Below, one piece after another: positions 21,886-32,984 of a stretch of 64,000 bases of DNA. The DNA lies in the NCBI GenBank assembly GCA_928212115.1, contig CAKMRJ010005634.1, forward strand, positions 253,819,206-253,883,205. Direction: 5' to 3'. The position numbers were made by a program, and so were the translations under genes. The notes under the pieces were generated by a model, which was not told the origin of the DNA, ran no database searches, and saw nothing but the letters and a program-made list of their open reading frames with translations. The DNA is from Lactuca virosa. Taxonomy: Eukaryota; Streptophyta; Magnoliopsida; Asterales; Asteraceae. Every line of letters starts with the position of its first letter. Position 1 is the first letter of the stretch.

Positions 21886-24147
21886 TGTCATACCCCAAAC
21901 CGGAACGGCGTAAAAGTTCGGGGGCGGAGGACGTCATGTATAGTATCACAACAATTGCATAATAGTAATCAAAGCAAACAAGACCATTACCTTGATAGAT
22001 AGTTTATATGACATCAAAAGTATATAACAAAAGTATAAAAGACGCGACTCTATAAGCTCCATCTTCTTAAAACCTGCGGGAGTACCTGTCTACCGGTTCC
22101 TTAAGAATACAAGTGGTTTTGAAAGTGTATCAACATTTAAGTTGGTGAGTTCATAAGTATGTTTTTACGATGGAAAACTTGATATTGTTCCTTGAAATGT
22201 GTTAATATGTTCCTCTGGAAATCCAATATTTTCTTTAGTAGTGAAAACTAGTCTTACGCCCAAAGATCAAAATGTACGTTTGATACTGCATTCGGTAATA
22301 GTATATGTAGTCTTATCAAAGAATAAAACCATATCATTTTTGTTTTCCCTAAACTGTATGTAGTACTAGAGTACTCTATACTTGGAAAGTAATGTATCGT
22401 AGTAGTGTTTGTTATGAAACCTTTGTATGAAAACCTTGATACCACCAGTACAAATGTATATTAGTATATAGTTTGTATGAAAACCTTTGTATAGTAATAT
22501 GCCTGTATGTATAGTAGTGTACTGTAGTTTTATTAATTAAAATAAAAGCATTGAAGTAGTGTTATTCCTGTAAACAAATGTTTTAGTTATACTGTTGTGA
22601 GTTTCATATAACCATACTTGATATGACCTAGTGACCTCTACGACATTCTTCAGGCGTCAGAATGTTATGATGTTTGTCACCCCAGGCCTGCCGGCCTAAC
22701 TGTAGCTAACAGTTCAGGTGTAGGGTTGTCAATCCCAAATAGATCTATACACAAACTCACGCTCTCTCTCTAGGAGACCCTGGTTATACTGTAAAGGATT
22801 TAGAACCGGTACCCTGATAGGTACCCCGATGTAGTGCCTCACAACCCTGTGTTAACTAGTTTACGTGTAGTGTTGTAGTGTTCTTTAGTACTTGAAAGTT
22901 GTATGTATCACCTCGTAGTAGTCTACTTTGTAACGTAAATAATTATACTTAAATAATTATTTAGTAGTGTATCTTTGAATCAATGTAATAGAGTAGCCTT
23001 CTTGAGCTTGTAAAATAGTGTAGTGTCTTTCAAACTATACCTATTATAGTGTAAGTGTATATTCTTGTTCGGTGTATTGTACTTTGCAAAATAGTGTAGT
23101 AGTTCACAAAACTATACCAACAATAGTTTAATGTAATGTCCCGTAATGTAATGAAAACCTTTGCAATTTAACTGTATGTAAATAGTAGTAGTCTGAAACT
23201 TGTGATACACACCCTTTTTGCTCGACATGATATGAAAGGGTTAAAAATATATATATAAACATATATTTGAATAAAATGTAGTGATAAATCAGTTTGAATC
23301 AATTGCAAATTTGTTTTAAAATCGTTTGAATATTAACACAAGAGTCCTTGTGTTTTACTTGTATTCCCCCTAAAAACATTGAAAACAGTGAAAATATAGG
23401 GGTATGAACTCACCTCTAGTGCGTGTTCGACTCTGGATAGTGGGACTGTAGAGATGATCCTCGGACAAGCGTACGTGGAAATAACGGTTTCCTAATTTTA
23501 TTTAAACACGTAATCGCATTTAAATTAATGAAACAATTAATTGAAGTGTTAGACAAGAGTTATTTCATGTAAGGAATAGTTACCGAGAATTATTTGGAGT
23601 GTTAATGTGGGTTTTTGGTCTAGCCTTCATCGAAATCCTTGATTTCGGTCCTAAAACCTCAACCGAGAACCAGATTCTTGGTATTAGGGTGTTTTCGGTT
23701 GGAAACGTGTTCTCGGTCCAGTGTGTTTTCGGTCATCTTGAAAATTTGAAGATTGTTCTTGGTGTTCTTGGTGGCATTTATGAAGATTTGAAGGATTGTT
23801 CTTGTCGGTTTGAAGGTTCTTGGATGATGTTTGAGAGCAAAATGAGTGTATTTTCGGTTTGAAATGTGAGAAAATGACTAAGTTTTTGAGTGGAAACATA
23901 TATACCGAGAGAGATTTCGGTCGGAAAGGGGTTCTCCACCGAAATCATGTTTTCGGTCCGAGGAGTTTGCGGTTCCAAGGGAAAATTGTAGATTTTTTAG
24001 TGTATTTTCTTCTAAATACTTATATAAAAACATCAATTATATATTTCAAATCATATTTAACCCTTAGTCTCTTAACCAAAATAAATAAAACTCAAATTTT
24101 ATTTAGAGGGTTGACTTTTATTGACTAGAAAATATCAGGTTGTTACA
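21886..24147 (-). repeat. Gypsy D 3' LTR
   Basis: TGTCATACCCC...GGTTGTTACA, 2,262 bp. It contains the block ATAGATCTATACACAAACTC followed by CTCTAGGAGACC, which recurs in all Tekay-type LTRs here. U3 (about 23620-23960) repeats TTTCGGT/TCTCGGT words. No coding sequence. Confidence 0.82.
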
Positions 24148-24160
24148 TTATCCCCCCGTT
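24148..24160 (-). other. Polypurine tract of Gypsy D
   Basis: AACGGGGGGATAA on the minus strand, just inside the 3' LTR and preceded by GGACGAAATTCTCTTT, the same layout as in Gypsy F at 43829-43857. Confidence 0.7.
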
Positions 24161-24214
24161 AAAGAGAATTTCGTCCTGAAATGTTTTCTATAGAGAGTAG
24201 ACTATGGACTAGGG

Positions 24215-26340
24215 AAAAAGATGCGGGTACTTTTGTTTCATTTGATCCTTTTGCTCCTAAGTGAATTCAGGTCTCCGCTTGGCGTTCCAACGAACCTTCA
24301 CTATAGGTATGCGACTTTGTTTCGTGAGTTTGACTTCCCTATCCATTATTTCTACGGGTTCTTCCACAAATTTAAGACTCTCGTTTATCTCGATTTCATC
24401 GAGTGGAATCACAAGTGTCTCGTCATATAGACACTTATTTAGATTTGACGTGTGGAAGACAAAGTGTACGCTCTTAAGTTGTTGTGGTAGACGGTGTTTG
24501 TAAGCTACTGGGCCGATTGTAGCGAGAATTTAAAATGGCCCGATGTACCTTGGGTTTAGTTTACCATGCTTTCCGAAGCGTATCATACCCTTCCAAGGTG
24601 AGACCTTTAACAAAATACGGTGATCCACCTGGAATTCCAAGGGTTTTCGTCTCTTGTCTGCGTAGCTCTTTTGTCTATCTCTAGAGGCATTTAGTCGTTC
24701 TCAGATTTGAATGATCTTTTCCGTGGTTTCTCGAATGATTTCCAGGCCAGTGAGAGTGCTATCAGGGACTTACCCTTTAGCTAGCTTCATGTCACCCACC
24801 TTATCCCAACATAGAGGGGATCTACACTTACGACCACAGATGGCTTCGAATGGCGCAGCCTTGATGTTAGAGTGATAACTATTGTTGTACGAAAACTCGA
24901 CAAGTGGAAAATGGGTATCCCATGCTTTACCAAAGTTGACCACACAGGCTTTCAGCATGTATTCTAGTGTTTGAATGGTTCTCTCACTCTGCCCGTCGGT
25001 TTGTGGATGGTAGGTTGTGCTCATGTCCAGCCTAGTTCCCAGAGAATTCTGTAATAACTGCCAAAATCGCGAGCTGAATCTACTCTCTCTATCTGAGATA
25101 ATAGATATAGGCACACCATGTAGTCATACTATCTCTCTGATGTGTGTTCTGGTCAGTTTCTCCATTTTGTCTGTTTCCTTTATTGGCACGAAGTGAGCGG
25201 ATTTGGTTAATCTATCGACGATTACCCAAATAGTGTCATGACCACCCGAAGTCTTGGGCAACTTGGTTATGAAATCCATTGTAATCTGCTCCCACTTCCA
25301 CTCAGGTATCTTGGGTGGCTGAAGTAAACCTTAGGGCTTTTGATACTCTACCTTGACTATGGAACAAGTTAGGTACTTTCCCACGTTGGTAGCAATCTCG
25401 GCTTTCATGTTCGGCCACCAATAAAGTTTCTTGAGATCCAGATACATCTTATCGGAACCTGGATGAACAGAGTATCGAGTTTTGTGGGCTTCGTTCATGA
25501 CAACGTCTCTGTAGCCACCAAACTTCAGTGTCCAGATCCGGTTCATGATGTAACGAACTCCGTCACCCCTAACTTCTATGTTCGTCTACATTCCTCTCAG
25601 AGCTTCATCTACCACATTATCCGGATTCAAGGATTCTAGTTGAGCCTCTTTGATCTGTGTGGATAGATGTGAATGGATTGTCATGGTTAGTGCCTTCACT
25701 CTACGATATGAGTACTCCTTTCGACTAAGCGAATCTGCTACTACATTGGCTTTGACGGGATAATAGTGAATTTCGCATTCGTAATCATTGAGTAGCTCTA
25801 CCCATCTTCGTTGTCTCATGTTAAGCTCCTTCTGATCGAAGATGTGTTAGACGCTTTTGTGGTCGGTGAAGATAGTGCACTTGGTACCGTAAAGGTATTG
25901 TCTCCAAAATTTTAGTGCAAAGACTACAACTCCCAACTAAAGATCATGAGTAATGTAGTTGACTTCGTGTACCTTAAGTTGTCTCGAGGCATAGGCAATA
26001 ACCTTTCCTCGCTGCATAAGCACACAACCTAGCCCTTGATTGGATGCATCACAGTATCATACAAAGTCTTCTGTCCCTTGTGGAAGAGAAAAGATAGGTG
26101 TGCTGCATAGGGCTCGCTTCATTGTTTGGAATGCAAAGTCTTTTTTCTCTCCCCAACTAAAAGTTACACCCTTCTGGGTCAAGGCAGTAAGAGGTTTAGC
26201 GATTCGGGATAATTTTTGTATGAATCTACGGTAATAGCCAGCAAGACCCAAGAATTGACGGATTTCTATGAGCATCCTCGGTGCTGACCAGTTCTCGATT
26301 GCCTTTATTTTGGAAGGGTCCACATTTATGCCTTCCTCAT
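24215..26340 (-). pseudogene. Gypsy D pol, C-terminal part (RT end, RNase H, integrase, chromodomain)
   Basis: From 26340 downward: EEGINVDPSKIKAIENW, FLGLAGYYRRFIQ and the RNase H core YCDASNQGLGCVL. Then the integrase zinc-binding region (HPGSDKMYLDLKKLYWWPNM, about 25380-25470), the integrase core (SDRESRFSSRFWQ, MSTTYHPQTDGQSERT) and a C-terminal chromodomain-like end (FVEEPVEIMDREVK, QKYPHLF). More than eight in-frame stops occur. Organisation and chromodomain place it in the Tekay clade of Gypsy elements. It resumes the RT on the far side of Copia E. Confidence 0.88.
26336..26340. repeat. Target-site duplication of Copia E, left copy (CTCAT)
   Basis: CTCAT before TGTTGGAACC at 26341. 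CTCAC follows the right LTR at 53182-53186. One transition separates them, and both derive from the Gypsy D codons for VSE. Confidence 0.75.
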
Positions 26341-26351
26341 TGTTGGAACCT

Positions 26352-29300
26352 TCGATTTCAAGAAGACCCAAGTGAACCGTGTAAAATCATCAACAATCAC
26401 AAGAATGTATTTCTTATGATGAAGACTTTCGACAGTGGATGGTCCACAAAGATCAATGTGTAGAAGCTCCAATGGTTCCGAAATGGACTTTTCGATGATA
26501 ACAGGATGACCCTTCTTGGATTGCTTACCACACTCACAAGCAGCACACAAATGATCATTTTTGAACTTGAGAAGAGGTAAACCTCTCACCATTTCGCCTG
26601 ATACGAGATCATTCATGTATCGAAAGTTTAGATGAGCGAGCCTTCAGGGCCATAACCAACTGACGTCAGGAACAACTTTGGAGAGAAGGAAGAGTTGCGG
26701 TTTGCCAATAATCATGTTGATGTCGAGCGGGTACATGTTCTTGTTGCGAAGTGACTTAATTAAACATTCTTTCCGGTCTTCAGTCATTACATAGTTGTAC
26801 TTTTTGCAAAATTCCACACGTCGATTTGAATCAGTGAGCTGAGCAACACTAATCAAATTATGTTTTAGATTAGCTACATAATCCACATGTGAAATAGAGA
26901 AGTTTCCATTGGTGAGAGTCCCATAACCACGAATTTGAGAATTGGAATTGTTTCCATACGTCACGTAACCAGCATTTGGAGAAAGCTTTAAATCTCGCAG
27001 AAAATCTTTCTGCCCCGTCATGTGCATGGAGCAAGCACTATCAATATACCATATTGTTTCTTGCTCTGAAGCACAAAGTGACTGAAAAATTAGTGAATAA
27101 TGGAGTTTTTAGGCTCCGAATTAGACTTTGGGACGTAGGCACGGGCTTTGGACTTTGATTGTGACTTAGGAACAACTTTGTGTGGGGGAGTGGTATTCTT
27201 TGAATTCTTTGGAAACAGACAGAAGGCTAATGTCTTTTAATCTATCCAGTAGTCATATTTAATGACTTGGAGTTTCGGAATGGTTTGCTTCAGACTTTTG
27301 ACTTCCGGAGTGTTGGTAACATTTGTAACCTCCGGAATGGTTGTTTCATCAATGGGAGTTTTGATTATCCACACAAGATTTTTCTTTAATGATTTTGAAA
27401 AAGATGTTTTCTTTGCATTTGTGGATTTTCTTGATGACACATTGGTTTTTGAAAGACTTGGTTTAAAAATTGTGCCATCAGATTCTGCAATAAAAACAAA
27501 TGAAACGGTCCGAGCTTCTGGTGAGGTTTTTCGAATGGTCTTGGCAGTTACATGAGCTTGAGGTGGAGTAGAGCTGATGACTTTCTTAGGTTCTACACGA
27601 CCAAGAGGTTTGGAAGGTCTTTTGAGGATCTTAGTGGGAACAAACGAGTTTTGACTATGAGTTTATGCATGAGAATTCCGGGATGAGCTTGGTTTGGAGT
27701 TCGCAAGGAACCTGGAATTTTGTCTAGTCTTAACTTCCTTTTTATGTGCATTTCGAGCTTCTACTTTGGGATCTACAATATCCTTCCTATTCAGCATTGG
27801 TTTTCTCTTAGGATGAGAGGAGGATTTTGAGGTTTGTCCTACGGATGGATTCTTAAACTCAGGAGTAATGGGAACCAATTTAGTTTTTGAGGTTACTAAA
27901 GAATCCGATTTGCAAGAATCAGAGGACACACAGCTTGAGACTTCAACTTTATCATCTAAGGATGCCCATACAAACTCAGAGGCAGTAGATTCAGTTGTCA
28001 TAGGAATGATTTCTTCAATCACACAATTGTTCACATGATTACTTTTAGGAACTAAGTCCACACAATTTGTAAGACTGTGATGAAAATTCGTGGTCCGATT
28101 CAGGTCCAGGTTTATCAGAGGGGGAAGAGGCGTGGAATCAGGAAACTTGACAACTATTGGTTTGAACTCAGGAATTATGGACTCAAAATGGTCTGTAGTC
28201 TCAGGAAGTGGAGACAAGGGAGAAACGGGGGTGTCCGAATGTTTGATATTCGGAGCCTCTCCCATGAATGTCAAGTTTTGCAAATTCCTTCAAGGGACTA
28301 ACAATTGTTTTCGGAAACTCACTTCCGAGACCAGGTGCTTTAGACCATGGATGACGAAAATTATGATTCATCTGAATGTCTGCTTCAAGCATGTCTACAG
28401 AATTATGCAAAGCATCTATTTTTGCATTTAGACGTTTGTTATCAGCAATTCAAACATTTCGTTCAGAATAGGTGATTTCACATTTATCTTTCAAAATGAT
28501 ACATTCATGATTTGACATTAGAAGCTCATGCTCTAAAGATTCGATTTTCAATTTTTTATCCTCAAAACATAACCTAAGACGATGTAGTTCACAGTCCTTC
28601 TTCTCACTGGCTTCTATGGCAGACTCATAGGCTTTATAGATGGTGCTCATATCTGTTTGGATTTGGGTCAGATAAGGTTCACAAAGAGACAAATCAAAAT
28701 TATTATTAGAGATCATAGATTTTACCTGCTGAACGATGCTTCGACCGGGTGGATCATTGGAGGCCATGTAGCAATAGTGAGGTTCAGCAACATCATCTTC
28801 ATCTTCTGACCCAGAAGACCAATATCCTTCATCACATTCAACTGGTTGTCTTCCCATCAGACACATGTTCCTTCCAGTTACCATGTCATCATCATCCCCA
28901 GATGACCAATATCCTTAAACATCTCTTGACACCGTTGTCACAAATGCTTTTTCACTTTCAGCCATCTCTTGTGCTCTTCGGACGTAGTAAGCTGAATCCT
29001 TGATTTTTGGTTTTTGCGGAGCATCAATCAGACAATCTTTAACAAAATGGTTTGCATGTCCACACTTATGAGACATAATTTTTGGTTTGTGCGATTTGGA
29101 ACTATGAGAGAGTTCCGGAGTAGAGTTTGGTTTGGTGATGTTTGGTTTGTATGCAGGAGGATTTTCCGAAGTTGGTTTAGGTTCTGGAGCTGAGTATGTT
29201 TGAAGATTGTTTTGGTGAGGAGCATGGAATCGGTTTTGGTATGGCTTGTAAGAAGGATTGAAAGGACGTTTGTATTTCATTGAGAGTAGTGCGAACTCCT

Positions 29301-30191
29301 GTTGGAAACGTAGTTCAGAGTCCATGGCTTCAGAATCATCAGCACGATAGATTTGTGTGGGTAAAATGGGTCCGAATGTTTGAACAGATGGAATAATGGG
29401 TTTGAAGGGATCCGAAGTAGATGAGTTCAGCATGGTTGATTCAAAATAACTGACAAGAGCAAGAGGACCTCCGAATAGTTCCCTTATCGGTTGAGCAACA
29501 TTGGACTCATGTCCTTGAAGTTCATCAAAAAGTTGATAGAGTTTCAACTTTTTCAATGAGCCATTGCTTTGGAGACAATATTTTACATTTCCCCATCCTT
29601 TGTGCAGACTATTTATGAATTTCAGATAGTACTCCAAAGGAGTTCGGACAATCCCATAAGCAGTCATGTTGTTGACAACGATTCGGTAACGGTTGGAGGC
29701 TGAGGCCATTGATTCACCAGGAGTGGTAGTGAAGGTGTCGAAGTCGTTGACAAGTGAGGTGAGGTGCTTGTCTTTCATATTTTCCGATCCTTCAATTAGA
29801 TCCTGAAGAGTGACCCAAATCTATTTGGCTGATTTGCACAGCTTCATGTGCTCGAAGAGTGAAGGAGGAACACCAAACACCATTTCTGAGAATGCAACTT
29901 GATCAGCATGAAGCTTCTCGATGTCATCCGCAGTTAGAGGAGCTGGGCGAGTTTCATCCTTTCGCATGAGGTGAGCAGCTGCATCTCTTATGATTGTTCT
30001 TATAGGAATGTGTGGACCTTTTGTGACGGATCTCCAGATTTCTTCACCTTTATCTTTGGCAAGTAAAAATCTTTCCATTCTGACTTTCCAGTGATAATAT
30101 TCTTCCACAACTAGTAATGGGGCACGAGTAGGGCCACCCACACTATTGAGATTTGCATTGAAATCATTTGCTGAGGATTAGAAGCAGCCAT
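26352..30191 (-). pseudogene. Copia E gag, protease and integrase N-terminus (inverted segment)
   Basis: Gag ATG at 30191 (MAASNPQQM). 30141-29821 and 29778-28915 hold the gag core and a partial zinc knuckle (CGHANHFVKDC, preceding Cys lost to Ser). 28884-28201 is acidic then helical, 28283-27663 Ser/Pro-rich, 27440-27237 basic. 27060-27010 encodes the protease-type motif YIDSACSMHMTG, with Ala where DSG is usual. 26643-26352 is the gag-pre-integrase zinc region (RLAHLNFRYM, CAACECGKQSKKGHP) and the integrase start (DLCGPS, VDDFTRFTWVF). The frame stops at the inversion breakpoint and continues on the other strand at 30957. Stops occur near 29821, 28915, 28450 and 26641, plus frameshifts. Confidence 0.85.
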
Positions 30192-30326
30192 TGAAGTTAA
30201 TATATCTTCAAGCTAAAGTGGTATATAGAAGAACTTTTATCCTTGACACAGAAATGATTGAAATACCAAGGTAATTTCAGATCAACTATAATCTGATATT
30301 TATGGATTCATAGGACAACCACTCAA

Positions 30327-30338
30327 GCTCTGATATCA
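30327..30338 (-). other. Primer-binding site of Copia E (inverted with its LTR)
   Basis: TGATATCAGAGC on the minus strand, one change from the initiator Met-tRNA complement, two bases from the LTR at 30341. Confidence 0.8.
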
Positions 30339-30340
30339 AT

Positions 30341-30956
30341 TGTGAGAACAAGATCTATCTGATGCGCAGGGACAAGGTTTGAGAACTCAAACCTTGAGTG
30401 AATGCTTAAGGTCAATGTCTGCTTGCTAATAAATGTTCAAGTCAAGTCTGGATAGACCAGTCAAGTCTTAGATAACACTTTCAACAAATGATCAAGTCGT
30501 TAAATGAAGAATGAGAATGAATGATCAAGGTAAAGCTAATAAATGAACAACAAGAAGAATGTTTGAAATAAGTTCAACAAGAATGCCAAAAAGTGAGTGA
30601 AAGATCCGTGTTTGACTTGTATTGAATACTCCTATAAATATGAGTGATTATTACACCGAATTAACTGAAGTCCTTACATAGGACCGGACAAAAGACATGA
30701 TTCTGACATTCTGATTGTCCAAATACAACTATAGACCTAGTCCTATGAAACGTTACATCAATACTATGATAGATATAATAAATGCACAAAAGACAAGACA
30801 GCTTCACTCCGGATCAACATCCATTCCGGACATGAGAGTCAGCTCCGGAATGTCTTCGGTCTTCACGTCTTCTTACCTGGTCCGGACAGGTTCCGGACCA
30901 CTCTCCTCTTCGGAACATACACTTCGGAATTAGTACTTAGGATTGCTAGAGGTTCA
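30341..30956 (-). repeat. Copia E 5' LTR (inverted, lacking its first about 16 bp)
   Basis: Reverse complement of the 3' LTR at 52551-53181. It begins TGTGAGAACAAGATC and ends at GCTAGAGGTTCA, where the terminal CTTTCAGGTTCCAACA is replaced by integrase sequence. It carries five TCCGGA palindromes in about 80 bp (30815-30900). Confidence 0.85.
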
Positions 30957-31948
30957 TTTGGGTCTTTTTCCTAAGGCTAAATTCTGAAACAGCCTCAGAG
31001 CTCATCAATTTTGTGAAAGGAATAGAAGTTATTATCAAACTCCCAGTTAGGAGAATCCAAAGTGATAATGGATCGGAATTTACTAATTCCACCATTGAGA
31101 ACTTTCTCACTGAAAAAGGAATCGACCACAACTTCTCAGCTCCCTATACTCCACAACAAAACGGTGTAGTCGAAAGACGCAATAGAACTCTTGTTAAAGC
31201 TGCTCGATCCATGCTGAACTTTGGGCTGAAGTTGTATCCACTACTTGCTTCACTAAAAATCAGAGTATCATCAATCGACGCCTCAAGATGACACCGTACA
31301 AAGCAATGAATGGTCGGAAGCCAACAATCTCGTTTTTGTATGTCTTCGGATGCAGATGCTTCATCAAGAAGAACCGTGATCACCTTACCAAGTTCCAACC
31401 TAAAGTCGATGAAGCCATCTTCCTTGGGTACTCCTCCAAATCAAAAGCTTACAGAGTTCTTAACCGGAGAACTCGTGTTCTGGAAGAAAATTTTGATGTT
31501 ACTTTCGAAGACAACTTCGTTTAGAATTCTGACCCAACTCGCATTACAAATCACATTATGGAGACCGATGCTCCAAAGCCAGGATATCCGAACCCTTAAA
31601 CAATTCATGACGTTGACTTTGAAACTCTCTTTGGTCCTTCCGAAACCGCTCTTGAGTCGGAATCTCGATCATGACCGACTCTCATTCCAATCCCCTCTTT
31701 GGAAGCTCCAGTCTCACAAAATGTCTCCGGTCCGATCCCAAGCCTTCCTCCATTTGATTCCGAACCATTTCAACCTTCTCAGGTTGAGGGAGAGAATGAT
31801 GCTCATCCTTCTCTTGAATCAAACATGGATGGCTTCTAGGATGCAGCTGCTGATTTCGATGACTCCAATCCTCTCAACATTGATGAAAACGAAAACTTCT
31901 TTGAGTTCCCTTATGATGATGATGTCAATCTCTCTGGTTCAGAAGTTC

Positions 31949-31966
31949 GGGGGGGGGGGGGGGGGG
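31949..31966 (+). repeat. 18-G homopolymer in Copia E pol linker
   Basis: An uninterrupted run of 18 G in the integrase-RT linker, which shifts or pads the frame. Length is uncertain because homopolymers are error-prone in sequencing and assembly. Confidence 0.85.
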
Positions 31967-32979
31967 CATCATCCTCAAATTCAAATCATTCAGGGGGAGA
32001 AAATCAATTCCACTGTTGATATCGGATCGACGACTGCACAAGAACTTCCACGATTACATGTTCGGACAAGGGATCATCCTCCGAACCAAGTAATCGGAAT
32101 CCCCAATGTTGGTGTACAGACTCGTTCTACTACAAGTATCCAAAATGAATGCCATTTTTCAGCATTTATATCCATGGTTGAACCCAAATCCATTAAGGAT
32201 GCATTAGAGCATGCTGACTGGATTACAGCCATGCAAGAAGAACTGGCAGAATTTGATCGAAATGAAGTTTGGACTCTCATGCCTCCTCCTCAGAATCATC
32301 CCATTGTCGGTACGAGATAGGTATTTCGCAACAAGCTAGATGACGCAGGAGTCATTATTCAAAATAAAGCAAGATTGGTGGCAAAAGGATTTACACAGTT
32401 CGAAGGGCTCGACTACGATGAGACCTTTTCTCCTATTGTACGTCTTGAAGCTATCAGAATCTTCCTTGCTAATGTTGCTCTTAAAGGCTTCAAATTTTAC
32501 CAAATAGATGTTAAGAGCGCTTTTCTTAACGGTGAACTTGACTCTGAAGCGTACCTTCAACAACCCCCCGGATTTGTTAATCTCTCTTTTCCGAACTACT
32601 GTTACAAACTCCAGAAGGCTGTCTACGGACTCAAGTAGGCTCCTCGGGCATGGTACGAGACACTCACTGATTTTCTCAAACGCTCCAGTTTCCAATGAGG
32701 AATTCTAGACCCTACCCTATTCCCAAGATCAAATGGAAGCATCTCATGCTGGTACAAATTTATGTGGACGACACCATTTTTGGATCTACGGATTCATCTA
32801 TGGTTGCTGACTTTGCTAAACTCATGATCAGTCGATTCCAAATGAGCATGAATCGGGAGTTAAGCTTCTTTCTTGGCCTTCAAGTCAAACAGACTAACAG
32901 AGGAATTTTCATTAACCAAGAAAAGTACATTTCAGAACTTCTCAAGAAATATTCAATGGACACCTTTGCTTCTGCCAAG

Positions 32980-32984
32980 GTACC
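32980..32984. repeat. Target-site duplication GTACC of Gypsy F (left copy)
   Basis: GTACC immediately before the LTR at 32985 and again at 46666-46670. Removing F and one copy restores the RT codons for AKVPMGFGH. Confidence 0.95.

Larger units (their letters stand above)
30957..32984 (+). pseudogene. Copia E integrase core and reverse transcriptase, first part
   Basis: Begins mid-domain with TWVFF-type residues, then the integrase core (RIQSDNGSEFTNS, YTPQQNGVVERRN, FGCRCFIKK, IFLGYSSKSKAYR). A linker with many stops and an 18-G run follows. RT starts about 32200 (ADWITAMQEELAEFDRNEVW, NKARLVAKGFTQFEG, FSPIVRLEAIR, IDVKSAFLNGEL, AVYGLK) and has the catalytic box IYVDDTIFGS at about 32755-32785. 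Stops at 32318 and 32636 and frameshifts near 31230 and 32690 break it. The frame is interrupted at SAKVP by Gypsy F and resumes at 46671. Confidence 0.88.
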
